Shown in pieces: positions 8,357 to 16,877 of a stretch of 46,484 nucleotides of DNA. Numbering within the stretch: position 1 is the stretch's first letter; every line of letters begins with the position of its first letter. A model generated the notes under the pieces. The model searched no databases and had not been told where the DNA came from. It saw nothing but the letters and a program-made list of their open reading frames with translations. A program made the position numbers and the translations under genes. Origin of the DNA: Bacteroidales bacterium (GTDB lineage: Bacteria > Bacteroidota > Bacteroidia > Bacteroidales > VadinHA17); assembly GCA_009877105.1 (NCBI GenBank), contig WXFD01000011.1, positions 1 to 46,484 of the forward strand, in the 5' to 3' direction.

Positions 8357-9082
8357 ATGTCTGTTCCGAGGAAAGTAAAAGCGGTGGTTGCTGATCTGAA
8401 GAAATACAGGGATGATGTAACTCTATACAGGTTAAAACCGGAGCTCCCTGTTAAATTCAGACCCGGACAGTTCCTTCATCTTGCACTCGATAATTATGAT
8501 CCCAGCTATAACTGGCCTGAGTCAAGAGTGTTTTCAATGGCTGACGCCCCGAATAAGGAATTTATCGATATTCTTGTTTCTCCAAAAGGAAATTTCACCA
8601 ACCGGATGATAAGTGAGATTTCAATTGGCAGGCAGGTATGGCTGAAATTACCTTATGGAACATTTAATTTCCGGGGATCAGCAGGGAAGGATGTTGTTCT
8701 GATTGCAGGGGGAACCGGAATTAGTCCTTTCATTTCGTTCCTCGAAGATTTGGCTGAAAGCACTGATGAATACAGGAGCATCAGTCTGTTTTATGGTGTA
8801 AGGAATTCAGACCTGATAATTTTTGAAGAAAACTTTAAAAGATATGTCCAGGAAATAAACAGTTTTCAATATAAGGTGTATTGTGAAAAGATTAACAACA
8901 AACTCTCTTTTTCCATTGAACAAGGGATACTGCCGATAAAGGGGCTTGTTGATCAGACAATATCATTTACAAATCCTGTTTATTATTTATCAGGACCAAA
9001 ATCCATGATTGAGTGCTTTGAAAAGGAATTAAAAGATAAAGCCATTCCTGAAGAAAGGATTTTTTATGATAAATGGGAATAA
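8357..9082 (+). CDS. FNR-type flavin reductase, probable electron donor for RfbH
   Basis: A ferredoxin-NADP reductase module of 241 residues: FAD-binding RVFS at 57-60 and the NAD(P) loop GGTGISPF at 118-125, ending FYDKWE. Its position directly after rfbH implies it feeds electrons to the E1 [2Fe-2S] centre. Known E3 partners (AscD, DdhD) carry an additional plant-type [2Fe-2S] ferredoxin domain with four cysteines. Here there are only two scattered cysteines, so that domain is absent. A separate ferredoxin would be needed, or electrons pass directly from FAD to E1. The 3' spacer is family B repeat. Confidence 0.85.
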   Translation: MSVPRKVKAVVADLKKYRDDVTLYRLKPELPVKFRPGQFLHLALDNYDPSYNWPESRVFSMADAPNKEFIDILVSPKGNFTNRMISEISIGRQVWLKLPYGTFNFRGSAGKDVVLIAGGTGISPFISFLEDLAESTDEYRSISLFYGVRNSDLIIFEENFKRYVQEINSFQYKVYCEKINNKLSFSIEQGILPIKGLVDQTISFTNPVYYLSGPKSMIECFEKELKDKAIPEERIFYDKWE

Positions 9083-9091
9083 TAGGATATA

Positions 9092-9265
9092 GAACACGGA
9101 TAACACAGATCAGACGGATAATCACGGATCAGATCAGCGTAAATCCGTACAATTAGCATCATCAGTGTTCAAAAATAATAAATAGAACACGGATAACATG
9201 GATAAGACAGATGGTCACTGATAAAAATCAGTGTAAATCCGTAAAATCCGTGTCATCAGTGTTCC
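9092..9265. repeat. Family B palindromes, 2 units
   Basis: Two degenerate family B units begin at about 9092 and 9186. Both have GAACACGGATAACA left arms and GTGTCATCAGTGTTC-type right arms. They occupy nearly all of the 199-nt spacer between the reductase and aminotransferase genes. Confidence 0.88.
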
Positions 9266-9281
9266 ATTAAAAAATCATCCA

Positions 9282-10427
9282 ATGAACATTCGCTTATTTA
9301 AACCCAGTGTTGGCGAAGAAGAGCTTGCAAATATAAGGGAGGTGTTTGAACGGGCATGGCTTGGCAACGGCCCAACTGTAGTGAAGTTTGAGGAAGCCTG
9401 GAGCAGATATATAGGATGTAAGATCTCTGTTGGCGTAAATTCAGCAACCGCTGCCCTGCACCTTGCACTTACCGCGTTCCATTTTCCCGAAGGCAAAAAA
9501 GTCCTGGTTCCGGCAATAACATTTGCATCCACCGCCGCGGCCGTCCTTTACAACCGCCTTATCCCCGTTTTCGTTGATGTCGATCCCGGTACTGTCTCGA
9601 TGGACCTGGAAGATCTGCAGAGAAAATACGACAAGGACTGTGTAGCAGTAATTCCTGTCCATAACGGAGGATACCCGGTACCAATGGATCGTCTGATGGA
9701 TATTGCTGAAAAGCTGAACTTAAAAGTGATTGAAGACTGTGCACATTGTGCCGGAGGCGAATATAAAGGCAGGAAACTTGGTACATGGGGACATATCGGC
9801 TGTTTCAGTTTTGAGGAGAAAAAATGCATGACAACCGGCGACGGGGGAATGATATGTTCTGATGACATTGATTTAATTGAACCTCTTCGGGCTTACAGGT
9901 GGGTTGGAATAGACAAGGATACCTGGAGGCGGGCTGAAAAGGCCTCAGGACTAACTGAAAATGAAGCCATGCACTGGCACTATGAAATATCTGTTTTAGG
10001 TTACAAATACAATATGAATGACCTTGCTGCAGCTATAGGACTTGCCCAGCTGAATAAACTTGACAGAATGAATGAGCGCAGGGCGGAGATCATTGCCGGA
10101 TATTTAAACGGAATAAAAAGCCTGAATACAATTAAGCCGATATTCCCCTATGAGCCCGGTAATGGCGCTTACTGGTATTTTGGCATCCGAAGCGACAGGA
10201 GGGATGAGCTTATTATATATCTGAAAAACAAGGGTATTGCGACCGGGGTACATTTCTATCCTCTGACACTGCAGCCGCTTTTCAGGCAATATACTGCCGG
10301 GTGTGAAACGGCCGAAAGAATCTGGAAAGAGATTATCACAATGCCCTCACATCCTGACCTGACAGATGAGGAAATCGATTATGTTCTTGACTCTTTGAAA
10401 AGTTTTGAAGAAGGTTTTAAGATATAG
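9282..10427 (+). CDS. DegT/DnrJ/EryC1/StrS sugar aminotransferase
   Basis: A PLP-dependent sugar-nucleotide aminotransferase of 381 residues. Key parts are GVNSATAALHLAL at 51-63, VPAITFASTA at 76-85, IEDCAHCAGGEYKG at 150-163 and SFEEKKCMTTGDGG at 176-189, with the PLP lysine at Lys181. The C-terminal GVHFYPLTLQP segment fits the family. Unlike its neighbour RfbH it keeps the lysine, so it should transaminate a keto sugar. Because no short-chain ketoreductase is present to finish a 3,6-dideoxyhexose, it might aminate the 4-keto group of the RfbH product. This is inference from context. It could equally act on an unrelated keto sugar. The next reading frame begins 23 bp before its stop. Confidence 0.9.
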   Translation: MNIRLFKPSVGEEELANIREVFERAWLGNGPTVVKFEEAWSRYIGCKISVGVNSATAALHLALTAFHFPEGKKVLVPAITFASTAAAVLYNRLIPVFVDVDPGTVSMDLEDLQRKYDKDCVAVIPVHNGGYPVPMDRLMDIAEKLNLKVIEDCAHCAGGEYKGRKLGTWGHIGCFSFEEKKCMTTGDGGMICSDDIDLIEPLRAYRWVGIDKDTWRRAEKASGLTENEAMHWHYEISVLGYKYNMNDLAAAIGLAQLNKLDRMNERRAEIIAGYLNGIKSLNTIKPIFPYEPGNGAYWYFGIRSDRRDELIIYLKNKGIATGVHFYPLTLQPLFRQYTAGCETAERIWKEIITMPSHPDLTDEEIDYVLDSLKSFEEGFKI

Positions 10428-11352
10428 GAGAATTACAGATTTTGATCTGGTCGTTAAATACCTCCGCGGCAATTTTTCGTCACCAACGCATTGGCCCGAA
10501 TGGAATTTACTTGTAAGTAAATATTACAATACCATCTTCTATTATTTCGGACTATTTGAGAACGATGAATTAGCTGGAATCTGTCCGGTACATGAAACAA
10601 AGTCTGGTTTTACCAGAAAGCTTCAATCCGGTCAGTTCCATTATATTCCCAATGGAGGATGGCTGACAAAAAAAAACTACCTGCTGGATATTATGCAAAT
10701 CCCGGTTCCCGGAAATGCAGTGTTTGAGTGCTTTGCCCTGCCTGGTCTGGATGACTTCGGAGCTGAATATAAGAAAGTCATCAGAAAATTTCATACCCTT
10801 GTTGTTTACTTAAGAAAGAATGAAGAGGATATATGGTCGGGTTCAGTGAATTCAAAACGCAGGAACATGATCAGAAAAGCACATAAAGAAGGTATTCTTG
10901 TAAAGACAGATCCCGGCCGGATAAATGACTTTTTTTCTGTTTATACAGAGACAAACAGATTAAATAAGCTTCACGGACTGCCATCAGGTTTTTTCTATGA
11001 GCTGATTGAAAACTCATCGGATATTAAATTTCTGCCATTTGTTGCCTATGACAATGAGAATCCATGTGCAGTTCTGGGGCTGATTCATGACAAGGACTAT
11101 GCCTTTTACTGGCTTGGAGGAACAAAAGCCGGTTCTGAAAATCATGGACAGGGTGAGTTGCTGCAATGGGAAGCGATAAAATACAGCAGATCAGCCGGGT
11201 GTAAATACTATGACTTATGTTATATTGAAAAAGAAAGACTGCCGAATATTTATGAATTTAAAAGAGGATTTTCAGACATAGAAGTTGAGGTCCCATACTT
11301 TGTCAAAAAACCAATGCTGTTCAGAGTTATAAACAAAATCCGGAAAAAGTAA
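10405..11352 (+). CDS. FemAB-like acyltransferase (GNAT superfamily)
   Basis: About 315 residues with the FemAB/Acetyltransf_6 (PF13480) pattern. SVNSKRRNMIRKAHKEGI matches the conserved basic helix, and GLIHDKDYAFYWLGG...GELLQWEAIKYS matches the acceptor/CoA-fold half. Such enzymes transfer an acyl or aminoacyl group to an amino sugar or peptide. Next to a sugar aminotransferase, N-acylation of the 4-amino group is a reasonable guess. The start is uncertain: the frame opens at TTG 10405, overlapping the previous gene by 23 bp, and has no ATG nearby. It is tightly linked to the next gene, which starts directly after its stop. Confidence 0.82.
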   Translation: MKKVLRYRRITDFDLVVKYLRGNFSSPTHWPEWNLLVSKYYNTIFYYFGLFENDELAGICPVHETKSGFTRKLQSGQFHYIPNGGWLTKKNYLLDIMQIPVPGNAVFECFALPGLDDFGAEYKKVIRKFHTLVVYLRKNEEDIWSGSVNSKRRNMIRKAHKEGILVKTDPGRINDFFSVYTETNRLNKLHGLPSGFFYELIENSSDIKFLPFVAYDNENPCAVLGLIHDKDYAFYWLGGTKAGSENHGQGELLQWEAIKYSRSAGCKYYDLCYIEKERLPNIYEFKRGFSDIEVEVPYFVKKPMLFRVINKIRKK

Positions 11353-12009
11353 ATGAAAAGGCTTATCCCATCATTTATTAAAAAACTGATCTGGCAGTTC
11401 TACCTGAGGATTAAACATGGCAGGAATAACAAGATTGGAAGGGGAGTTGTTTTTTCAAAGGATTTTATCAGCGGTAATAATTGCAAGATTGGCGAAAACA
11501 CTATAATCGGTACCGGGGTAAGAATCGGGAATAATGTAAAGATCGGAAGTAACTGCAGGCTTGAGAAAATTGAGATAGATGATAATTCACATATTGAAGG
11601 CGGTGTGATTATCTCCGGCTTTGGCGGTGGGTATATAACAATAGGCAAAGAATGTTATATAGGAATAAATAATATTCTCGACAGGAGCAATACTATCACT
11701 ATCGGTGATTTTGTACATATTGCCGGCCCGTCGACAGGAATCTGGACACATTCATCAGCCGGGATGTGTCTGAACAGTATCCCTCTTGCTGATAAAACAG
11801 AAGATTACCGGCCCACCTCACCTGTATTTATTGAAAGCAATGCTTATATCGGAGGCAACTGCACTATTTACCCGGGTGTGACAATTGGACATCATTCCAT
11901 TGTGGCTCCGAATTCTGCAGTTTCAAAAGATGTTGAACCCTGGACTATGGTCGGAGGTGTACCGGCAAAAGTGATAAAATCATTAAAAATAAAAACTGAT
12001 GCTGAATAA
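11353..12009 (+). CDS. Hexapeptide-repeat (left-handed beta-helix) acyltransferase
   Basis: 218 residues with [LIV]GxxxI hexad repeats from about residue 27 to 125 (IGRGVV, IGENTIIGTGVRIGNNVKIG, ITIGKECYIG) and again at about 160-190 (AYIGGNCTIYPGVTIGHHSIV). It ends with the usual VGGVPAKVI of O- or N-acetyltransferases of the LbetaH family. It probably acetylates a sugar residue with acetyl-CoA. The gene starts at the nucleotide after the FemAB-like stop and overlaps the following GT2 gene by 11 bp, so the three are likely co-translated. Confidence 0.9.
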   Translation: MKRLIPSFIKKLIWQFYLRIKHGRNNKIGRGVVFSKDFISGNNCKIGENTIIGTGVRIGNNVKIGSNCRLEKIEIDDNSHIEGGVIISGFGGGYITIGKECYIGINNILDRSNTITIGDFVHIAGPSTGIWTHSSAGMCLNSIPLADKTEDYRPTSPVFIESNAYIGGNCTIYPGVTIGHHSIVAPNSAVSKDVEPWTMVGGVPAKVIKSLKIKTDAE

Positions 12010-13093
12010 TAAGACGATTGCAGTTGTTGTCCCGGCATATAATGAAGAAAAACAGATTGGTATAGTAATTGAAACCATGCCTGTTTTTGTCGACAGGATC
12101 ATTGTGGTCAATGACCTGTCTTCAGATTTAACAGAGGAAAAAGTAAAGGGATATATCAGATCGAAACACAACCATACTTCATTAAAAATTACCAAAAAAG
12201 AAATATCCAGGACATTCCATAATGATTCTGAAATTGCCCTGGAACAATTCAACAAAAAGGAACTGGATTTTTTCCCAAAATCAGAAATTGTAAACAGCAA
12301 TGCTGAAAACGACAGGATCATACTTATAAATAATCTTGTGAATACGGGTGTGGGAGGCAGTATTGCAAGGGGATATAAGTGGTGCAAGGATAATAACATT
12401 GATTGCACTGCCGTTATGGCGGGCGATGCACAGATGGATCCCGATGAGCTGGAATCAATATGCATGCCCGTTGTTTATGAAAACATTGACTATGTTAAGG
12501 GAAACAGGCTGATACACGGCAGTGCCGGATTTTATATACCAAAAACAAGATTTTTCGGAAATTCCCTCCTTTCAATATTTACGAAAATCGCATCGGGTTA
12601 CTGGCGTGTCTCAGATACCCAGACCGGTTACACCGCCATTTCATTATCGGCCCTGAATTCAATTAAGCTTTATGACATTTACAGAAGTTACGGAATGCCG
12701 AACGATATGCTGGTCAGGCTAAATATAGCCTATTGTACCATAAGGGAGGTCCCGGTCAAACCTGTTTACAGGATCGGAGAAGATTCCAAGATGAAGATAT
12801 TCAAAGTAATACCAAAAATTTCATTTCTGCTTTTCAGGTCATTCTTTAAACGTTTGTGGACCAAATACTTTCTCAAGGACTTCCATCCTTTGTTTATTCT
12901 TTATAATCTTTCATTTATCCTTGGCATTGCCTGGATCCCGTATTTAATAAAAGTGGTTCGGATATTGATCCAGGGCCGTAATGCATCATTCGAAACCTTG
13001 CTTGCCTTTACGTTTTTAGGGATTACAGCCTTACAATTTCTCGTTTTTGCAATGTGGATGGATATACAGGATAATGAAAGGCTTTATAAATAA
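11999..13093 (+). CDS. Family 2 glycosyltransferase with C-terminal membrane segments
   Basis: A GT2 of the polyprenyl-phosphate-sugar-synthase type. It has VVVPAYNEEKQIG at 9-21, the metal-binding stretch GDAQMDPDE at 142-150, GNRLIHG, and a C-terminal pair of hydrophobic helices (about 298-318 and 334-354). It probably charges undecaprenyl phosphate or adds a sugar at the inner membrane. A charged, family-atypical insertion of about 45 residues (roughly 50-105) separates the nucleotide-binding beta strands from the NTGVGGSIARGY motif. Its role is unknown. Confidence 0.88.
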   Translation: MLNNKTIAVVVPAYNEEKQIGIVIETMPVFVDRIIVVNDLSSDLTEEKVKGYIRSKHNHTSLKITKKEISRTFHNDSEIALEQFNKKELDFFPKSEIVNSNAENDRIILINNLVNTGVGGSIARGYKWCKDNNIDCTAVMAGDAQMDPDELESICMPVVYENIDYVKGNRLIHGSAGFYIPKTRFFGNSLLSIFTKIASGYWRVSDTQTGYTAISLSALNSIKLYDIYRSYGMPNDMLVRLNIAYCTIREVPVKPVYRIGEDSKMKIFKVIPKISFLLFRSFFKRLWTKYFLKDFHPLFILYNLSFILGIAWIPYLIKVVRILIQGRNASFETLLAFTFLGITALQFLVFAMWMDIQDNERLYK

Positions 13094-13105
13094 TAGAGCT
13101 GTATT

Positions 13106-15100
13106 GTGAGCGACATATTTGGGCTGATAAATAATAATCCACGGTATAATTCCGGGAAGATTTTTAAAACCCTTTGCCTGCTTTCAGAATCCGGAGATGA
13201 GGGAACAGCGGGTTTTGCGGTTATAAGAGGCAGTAATATCAATGTATTCAAACCACTATTACCAGTCAGTGAGCTGGTTAAAGACAAGGTATTTAAACAG
13301 CAAATACTTGAACCGGTCATTGATAAAAATCAGGGGTTTATTGCAATAGGTCAATCCCGTCTAAGAATAAACGGCTATGAGCAGGATGAAAATAATAATC
13401 AGCCTGTCGTGAAAAACGGGTACGTGGTTATACATAACGGGATTATCGTAAACCATAAAGATCTTTGTAAAAAGCATGAACAGGAAAAGAAGATATCTGA
13501 TCTCGATTCTGAAATAATCCCTGTAATTATTTCAGGTGAGACCGGAAAGGGATCTGACATTGGAAGCGCTCTGGGAACATTGTTCAGCGAGATTACCGGA
13601 ACGGCAAACATTGCCCTTCTCTCATCATCGGGTAATGATCTTTTCCTGGCTACAAACAACGGCTCTGTTTATTATATTGATGATCTAAAGAACAGATTCT
13701 TTGTTTTTGCTTCCGGTAGATTTATTCTTCAACACTTGATAAAAAAACAGAAACTTCCTTATCAGGCAGATTCAATCAGGCAGCTGGAGCCGTATACTAA
13801 GCTCAGTGCAGGATTTACAGGGACGTCTGTATCTGTCACCAGAATTGATGAACCTGTTTTGAATACTATTGTGGTAAACCCGCCGCTTGGAATAGTCAAT
13901 CTGAAGCCCTACCCTGGCTATCAGGCAATTTATGTTAACACGTCGCTCGAACATGAGACCAGAGAAGTTGATCCTCGTTTTATTGATTTCTATGAATCAC
14001 GGAAAGAAGAGATAAGCAGGCTCAGAAGATGCACAAAATGTATTTTGCCTCAAACATTTCCTTTTATTGAATTTGATGAAAATGGTGTATGCAATTACTG
14101 CCATAACCATAAGCAGCATATTGCCAGGGGCAGTGATGAACTTCTGAAAGTTGCGGATTGCCACAGGAGAAAAGACGGCAAAGCCGAATGCCTGGTCCCG
14201 TTTTCGGGAGGAAGGGACAGCAGTTACGCGCTGCATTATGTTGTCAGGGAGCTTGGCCTGAAACCGATTGCATTTTCCTATGACTGGGGAATGATCACTG
14301 ATCTGGCAAGGAGGAACCAGGCAAGGATGTGCGGTAAGCTTGGCGTGGAACATATTCTGGTTTCAGCCGATATAAGGAGAAAAAGGGAGAATATCAGGAA
14401 AAATGTACTTGCATGGCTGAAGCGGCCATCACTTGGAACAGTACCTCTGTTTATGGCAGGAGATAAACAATATTTTTATTTTGCCAATCAGTTAATGAAA
14501 CAGAACGGGCTTATGCTTTCAATTCTTGGCGAAAATTTACTTGAAACCACTAATTTCAAATCAGGCTTCTGTGGAATAAAACCTCACTTCGGAGATAAGC
14601 ATACTTACTCGCTTCAAATTGCTGATAAGATCAAATTAGCTTCATTTTACGGGAAACAATATTTCATGAACCCCGCGTATCTTAATTCATCAATCCGGGA
14701 TACGATTTATGCATTCGTCTCATATTATGTCATAAAACATAATAATCTGAATATTTATGATTTTATAAAATGGGATGAAAAAACTATCAGTGATACATTA
14801 ATTGATCAATATGATTGGGAAACTGATCCGGGAACCAGAACCACCTGGAGAATAGGTGACGGAACGGCTGCATTTTATAATTACATATACTACATGATCG
14901 CCGGATTCACTGAAAATGATACTTTCAGGAGCAATCAGATTAGAGAAGGTGACATGGGCAGAGAAAAGGCACTAAAAGTTACCAAAGCTGAAAACCAGCC
15001 CAGATGGGATTCAATTCAATGGTACTTAAGAACAATCGGGATTGATTTTGGAAATGCAATTAATACTATAAACGCAATAAATCAATTATATGGGAATTAA
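13106..15100 (+). CDS. Class II amidotransferase domain fused to WbpG-like PP-loop sugar amidotransferase
   Basis: 664 residues in two modules. Residues 1-300 resemble a class II (Ntn) glutamine amidotransferase: MSDIFGLI at the start, SGDEGTAGFAV, a GQSRLRI motif and VIHNGIIVN at about 107-115. The catalytic N-terminal Cys is Ser2. The start is GTG 13106, with a stop 12 nt upstream in frame and no alternative start. Residues 305-664 resemble the LPS N-acetyl-sugar amidotransferase family (WbpG/PseA, TIGR03573): zinc-type cysteines C309, C312, C329 and C332, and the PP-loop SGGRDSS at 367-373. The expected chemistry is amidation of a sugar carboxylate or acetamido group using ATP. WbpG-type enzymes normally get ammonia from separate HisH/HisF-like partners, which are absent here. 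Confidence 0.85.
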   Translation: MSDIFGLINNNPRYNSGKIFKTLCLLSESGDEGTAGFAVIRGSNINVFKPLLPVSELVKDKVFKQQILEPVIDKNQGFIAIGQSRLRINGYEQDENNNQPVVKNGYVVIHNGIIVNHKDLCKKHEQEKKISDLDSEIIPVIISGETGKGSDIGSALGTLFSEITGTANIALLSSSGNDLFLATNNGSVYYIDDLKNRFFVFASGRFILQHLIKKQKLPYQADSIRQLEPYTKLSAGFTGTSVSVTRIDEPVLNTIVVNPPLGIVNLKPYPGYQAIYVNTSLEHETREVDPRFIDFYESRKEEISRLRRCTKCILPQTFPFIEFDENGVCNYCHNHKQHIARGSDELLKVADCHRRKDGKAECLVPFSGGRDSSYALHYVVRELGLKPIAFSYDWGMITDLARRNQARMCGKLGVEHILVSADIRRKRENIRKNVLAWLKRPSLGTVPLFMAGDKQYFYFANQLMKQNGLMLSILGENLLETTNFKSGFCGIKPHFGDKHTYSLQIADKIKLASFYGKQYFMNPAYLNSSIRDTIYAFVSYYVIKHNNLNIYDFIKWDEKTISDTLIDQYDWETDPGTRTTWRIGDGTAAFYNYIYYMIAGFTENDTFRSNQIREGDMGREKALKVTKAENQPRWDSIQWYLRTIGIDFGNAINTINAINQLYGN

Positions 15101-16157
15101 TAAGAAGAGATATCTATTCTTCTTTGTTCATCCTTCAAAGTACTACTTATTTAGATTCACCATCAATTATCTTATTCAGAAAGGGAATCAGGTCGACATT
15201 GCAATAATTAAGAAAGATGTTCTGGAAGACCTTGTGCAACAGGAAGGTTGGGAGTATACAAACCTTTTTCCAGAAGGACGAAGGAGTACTAGTACAAATA
15301 GATTAGCAATATTTCTAGTCACACTAATAAACTTTTTAAAAACTGTATGGCGTTTGCATAAATTTACGGCTGAAAAGAAATATGATATTTATGTTACTGA
15401 TGATTGCCTGACAATAACTGGTTATTATAGAAAAGTTCCCTCATTCATTTTTTGTGATGATGATCTTTCTGTCATTAAAGAAATTAGTATTTTATTTAAA
15501 ACAGCCACTCATATTATTAGTCCTGAATGTACTGATCTTGGTGTATTTAACAAAAAGAAAATTGGATTTAAAGGGTACAAGGCTTCTTCTTACTTACATC
15601 CTGATGTTTTTGTTCCTCAAAAAGAAGTCTTAAAAAAATACGATTTGTACGGCAAAACTTTTTTTATCATCAGATTAGTTACACTAACAGCCTCTCATGA
15701 TGTAGGAAAGAAAGGAATTTCAAATGAGGATTTATTTAAAATTTTAGAAATATTAAATCCTAAGGGTACCGTTATTATTAGTTCTGAGCGTGAACTTCCT
15801 TCAAATCTAGAAAAATACAGGAAGAAAATTTGTCCGGAAGATATTCTACACTTAATGAATTACGCTAATTTATTTATTAGCGATAGCCAAACTATGTCAA
15901 TGGAGGCTGGTTATCTGGGGACACCCTTTATAAGATATAATGATTTTATAGGGCAAATATCATACCTGGTGGAAATTGAGAATAAATATAAATTAGGGTT
16001 CGGTGTTTTAACAGAGAATAAAGAACTTTTTTTCCTAAGAATTAAAGAAATTGCTGATACTCCTAATATCAAGAATATCTGGTTGGAAAAAAGACAAAGG
16101 TTAATTGATGAAACAATTAATCTGAATAGGTTTCTTATTGATCTTTTTAATACTTGA
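15090..16157 (+). CDS. DUF354-family glycosyltransferase-like protein
   Basis: 355 residues with the GT-B-like organisation of DUF354 (Pfam PF04007): an N-terminal Rossmann half (YLFFFVHPSKYYLF) and a C-terminal half with LTASHDVGKKGIS at about 200-212 and FISDSQTMSMEAGYLGTPF at about 263-281. The function is presumed to be sugar transfer. It is a paralogue of the protein at 41175-42257, which shares ASHDIGHKGIS and the acidic-loop EGAVLGTP region. It overlaps the preceding gene by 11 bp. The sequence is clearly more AT-rich than the genes before it, and it begins a three-gene AT-rich block. Confidence 0.82.
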   Translation: MGINKKRYLFFFVHPSKYYLFRFTINYLIQKGNQVDIAIIKKDVLEDLVQQEGWEYTNLFPEGRRSTSTNRLAIFLVTLINFLKTVWRLHKFTAEKKYDIYVTDDCLTITGYYRKVPSFIFCDDDLSVIKEISILFKTATHIISPECTDLGVFNKKKIGFKGYKASSYLHPDVFVPQKEVLKKYDLYGKTFFIIRLVTLTASHDVGKKGISNEDLFKILEILNPKGTVIISSERELPSNLEKYRKKICPEDILHLMNYANLFISDSQTMSMEAGYLGTPFIRYNDFIGQISYLVEIENKYKLGFGVLTENKELFFLRIKEIADTPNIKNIWLEKRQRLIDETINLNRFLIDLFNT

Positions 16158-16219
16158 ATAGTAGTTTTTATTTAATATTAGTTCTTAGATAACAAAAATT
16201 TGTATTACTACTTCTTTTT

Positions 16220-16261
16220 AAATTGGTCATATTCACATGTTTATCAAAATTGGACATGTTC
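16220..16261. repeat. Short direct repeat in AT-rich spacer
   Basis: AAATTGGTCATATTC at 16220-16234 and AAATTGGACATGTTC at 16247-16261 match at 13 of 15 positions, 27 bp apart. The 152-nt spacer between the DUF354 and methyltransferase genes has none of the hairpin repeat families. Multiple terminal repeats of this look occur at the ends of IS21-type elements, but no transposase is present, so this may be a remnant or a protein-binding site. Confidence 0.4.
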
Positions 16262-16309
16262 CTGAGCAAGTATAAGGTTCTCTAAAACATTAATTAGAAA
16301 GCAACAAAA

Positions 16310-16873
16310 ATGTTATTTGATTATAGGCAAAAATTATTAGCCAAATCGACAAAAAATTATAATGTCTTACTGGATATTGGTTATGCTGAAAAACCAAATA
16401 AATATTTGGGCAATAAACAAGTTATAGGAATTGATCTGCGTGCTGTTGAAAAGCCTTCGAATTACTCAAAAATAGTCGTTGGAAACGCAAACAATTTAGC
16501 TGATTATTTTAATGAGTCTTCGGTTGATGCAATTTGTTGTGGTGAATTGTTAGAACATTTGATAAATCCGATTGACTTTTTAAAAAATTGTAATAAGGTT
16601 CTTAAACCTAATGGCTTACTAGCTTTAACCACTCCCAATCCTCATCATTTATTTGAATTCTTGTCAACAGTATTTCTTTCAAAAAAAATATTCTATTCTC
16701 CTGAACATGTATGCATTTACCCACAAAGATGGTTGATCCGAATGTTTGAGATTGCTGGGTTTGCTGATATTAAAATTATGAGTGGAGGCCTGGCAATTCC
16801 CATTATTGGAACAATATGGTTTCCCCGTCCTATCGCTGAATTTACTTTCGTGATGGGAAAAGCCCATAAATAA
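16310..16873 (+). CDS. Class I SAM-dependent methyltransferase
   Basis: 187 residues matching the methyltransferase type 11 fold: motif I region VLLDIGYAEKPNKYLG, an acidic strand-2 end (VIGIDL), the strand-4 motif VDAICCGELLEHL and the post-motif KPNGLLALTTPNP. Motif I lacks the second and third glycines of the usual GxGxG loop, so cofactor binding may be atypical. It probably methylates a sugar or lipid-linked intermediate. Its stop lies 4 nt before the next gene. Confidence 0.8.
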   Translation: MLFDYRQKLLAKSTKNYNVLLDIGYAEKPNKYLGNKQVIGIDLRAVEKPSNYSKIVVGNANNLADYFNESSVDAICCGELLEHLINPIDFLKNCNKVLKPNGLLALTTPNPHHLFEFLSTVFLSKKIFYSPEHVCIYPQRWLIRMFEIAGFADIKIMSGGLAIPIIGTIWFPRPIAEFTFVMGKAHK

Positions 16874-16877
16874 TTTA

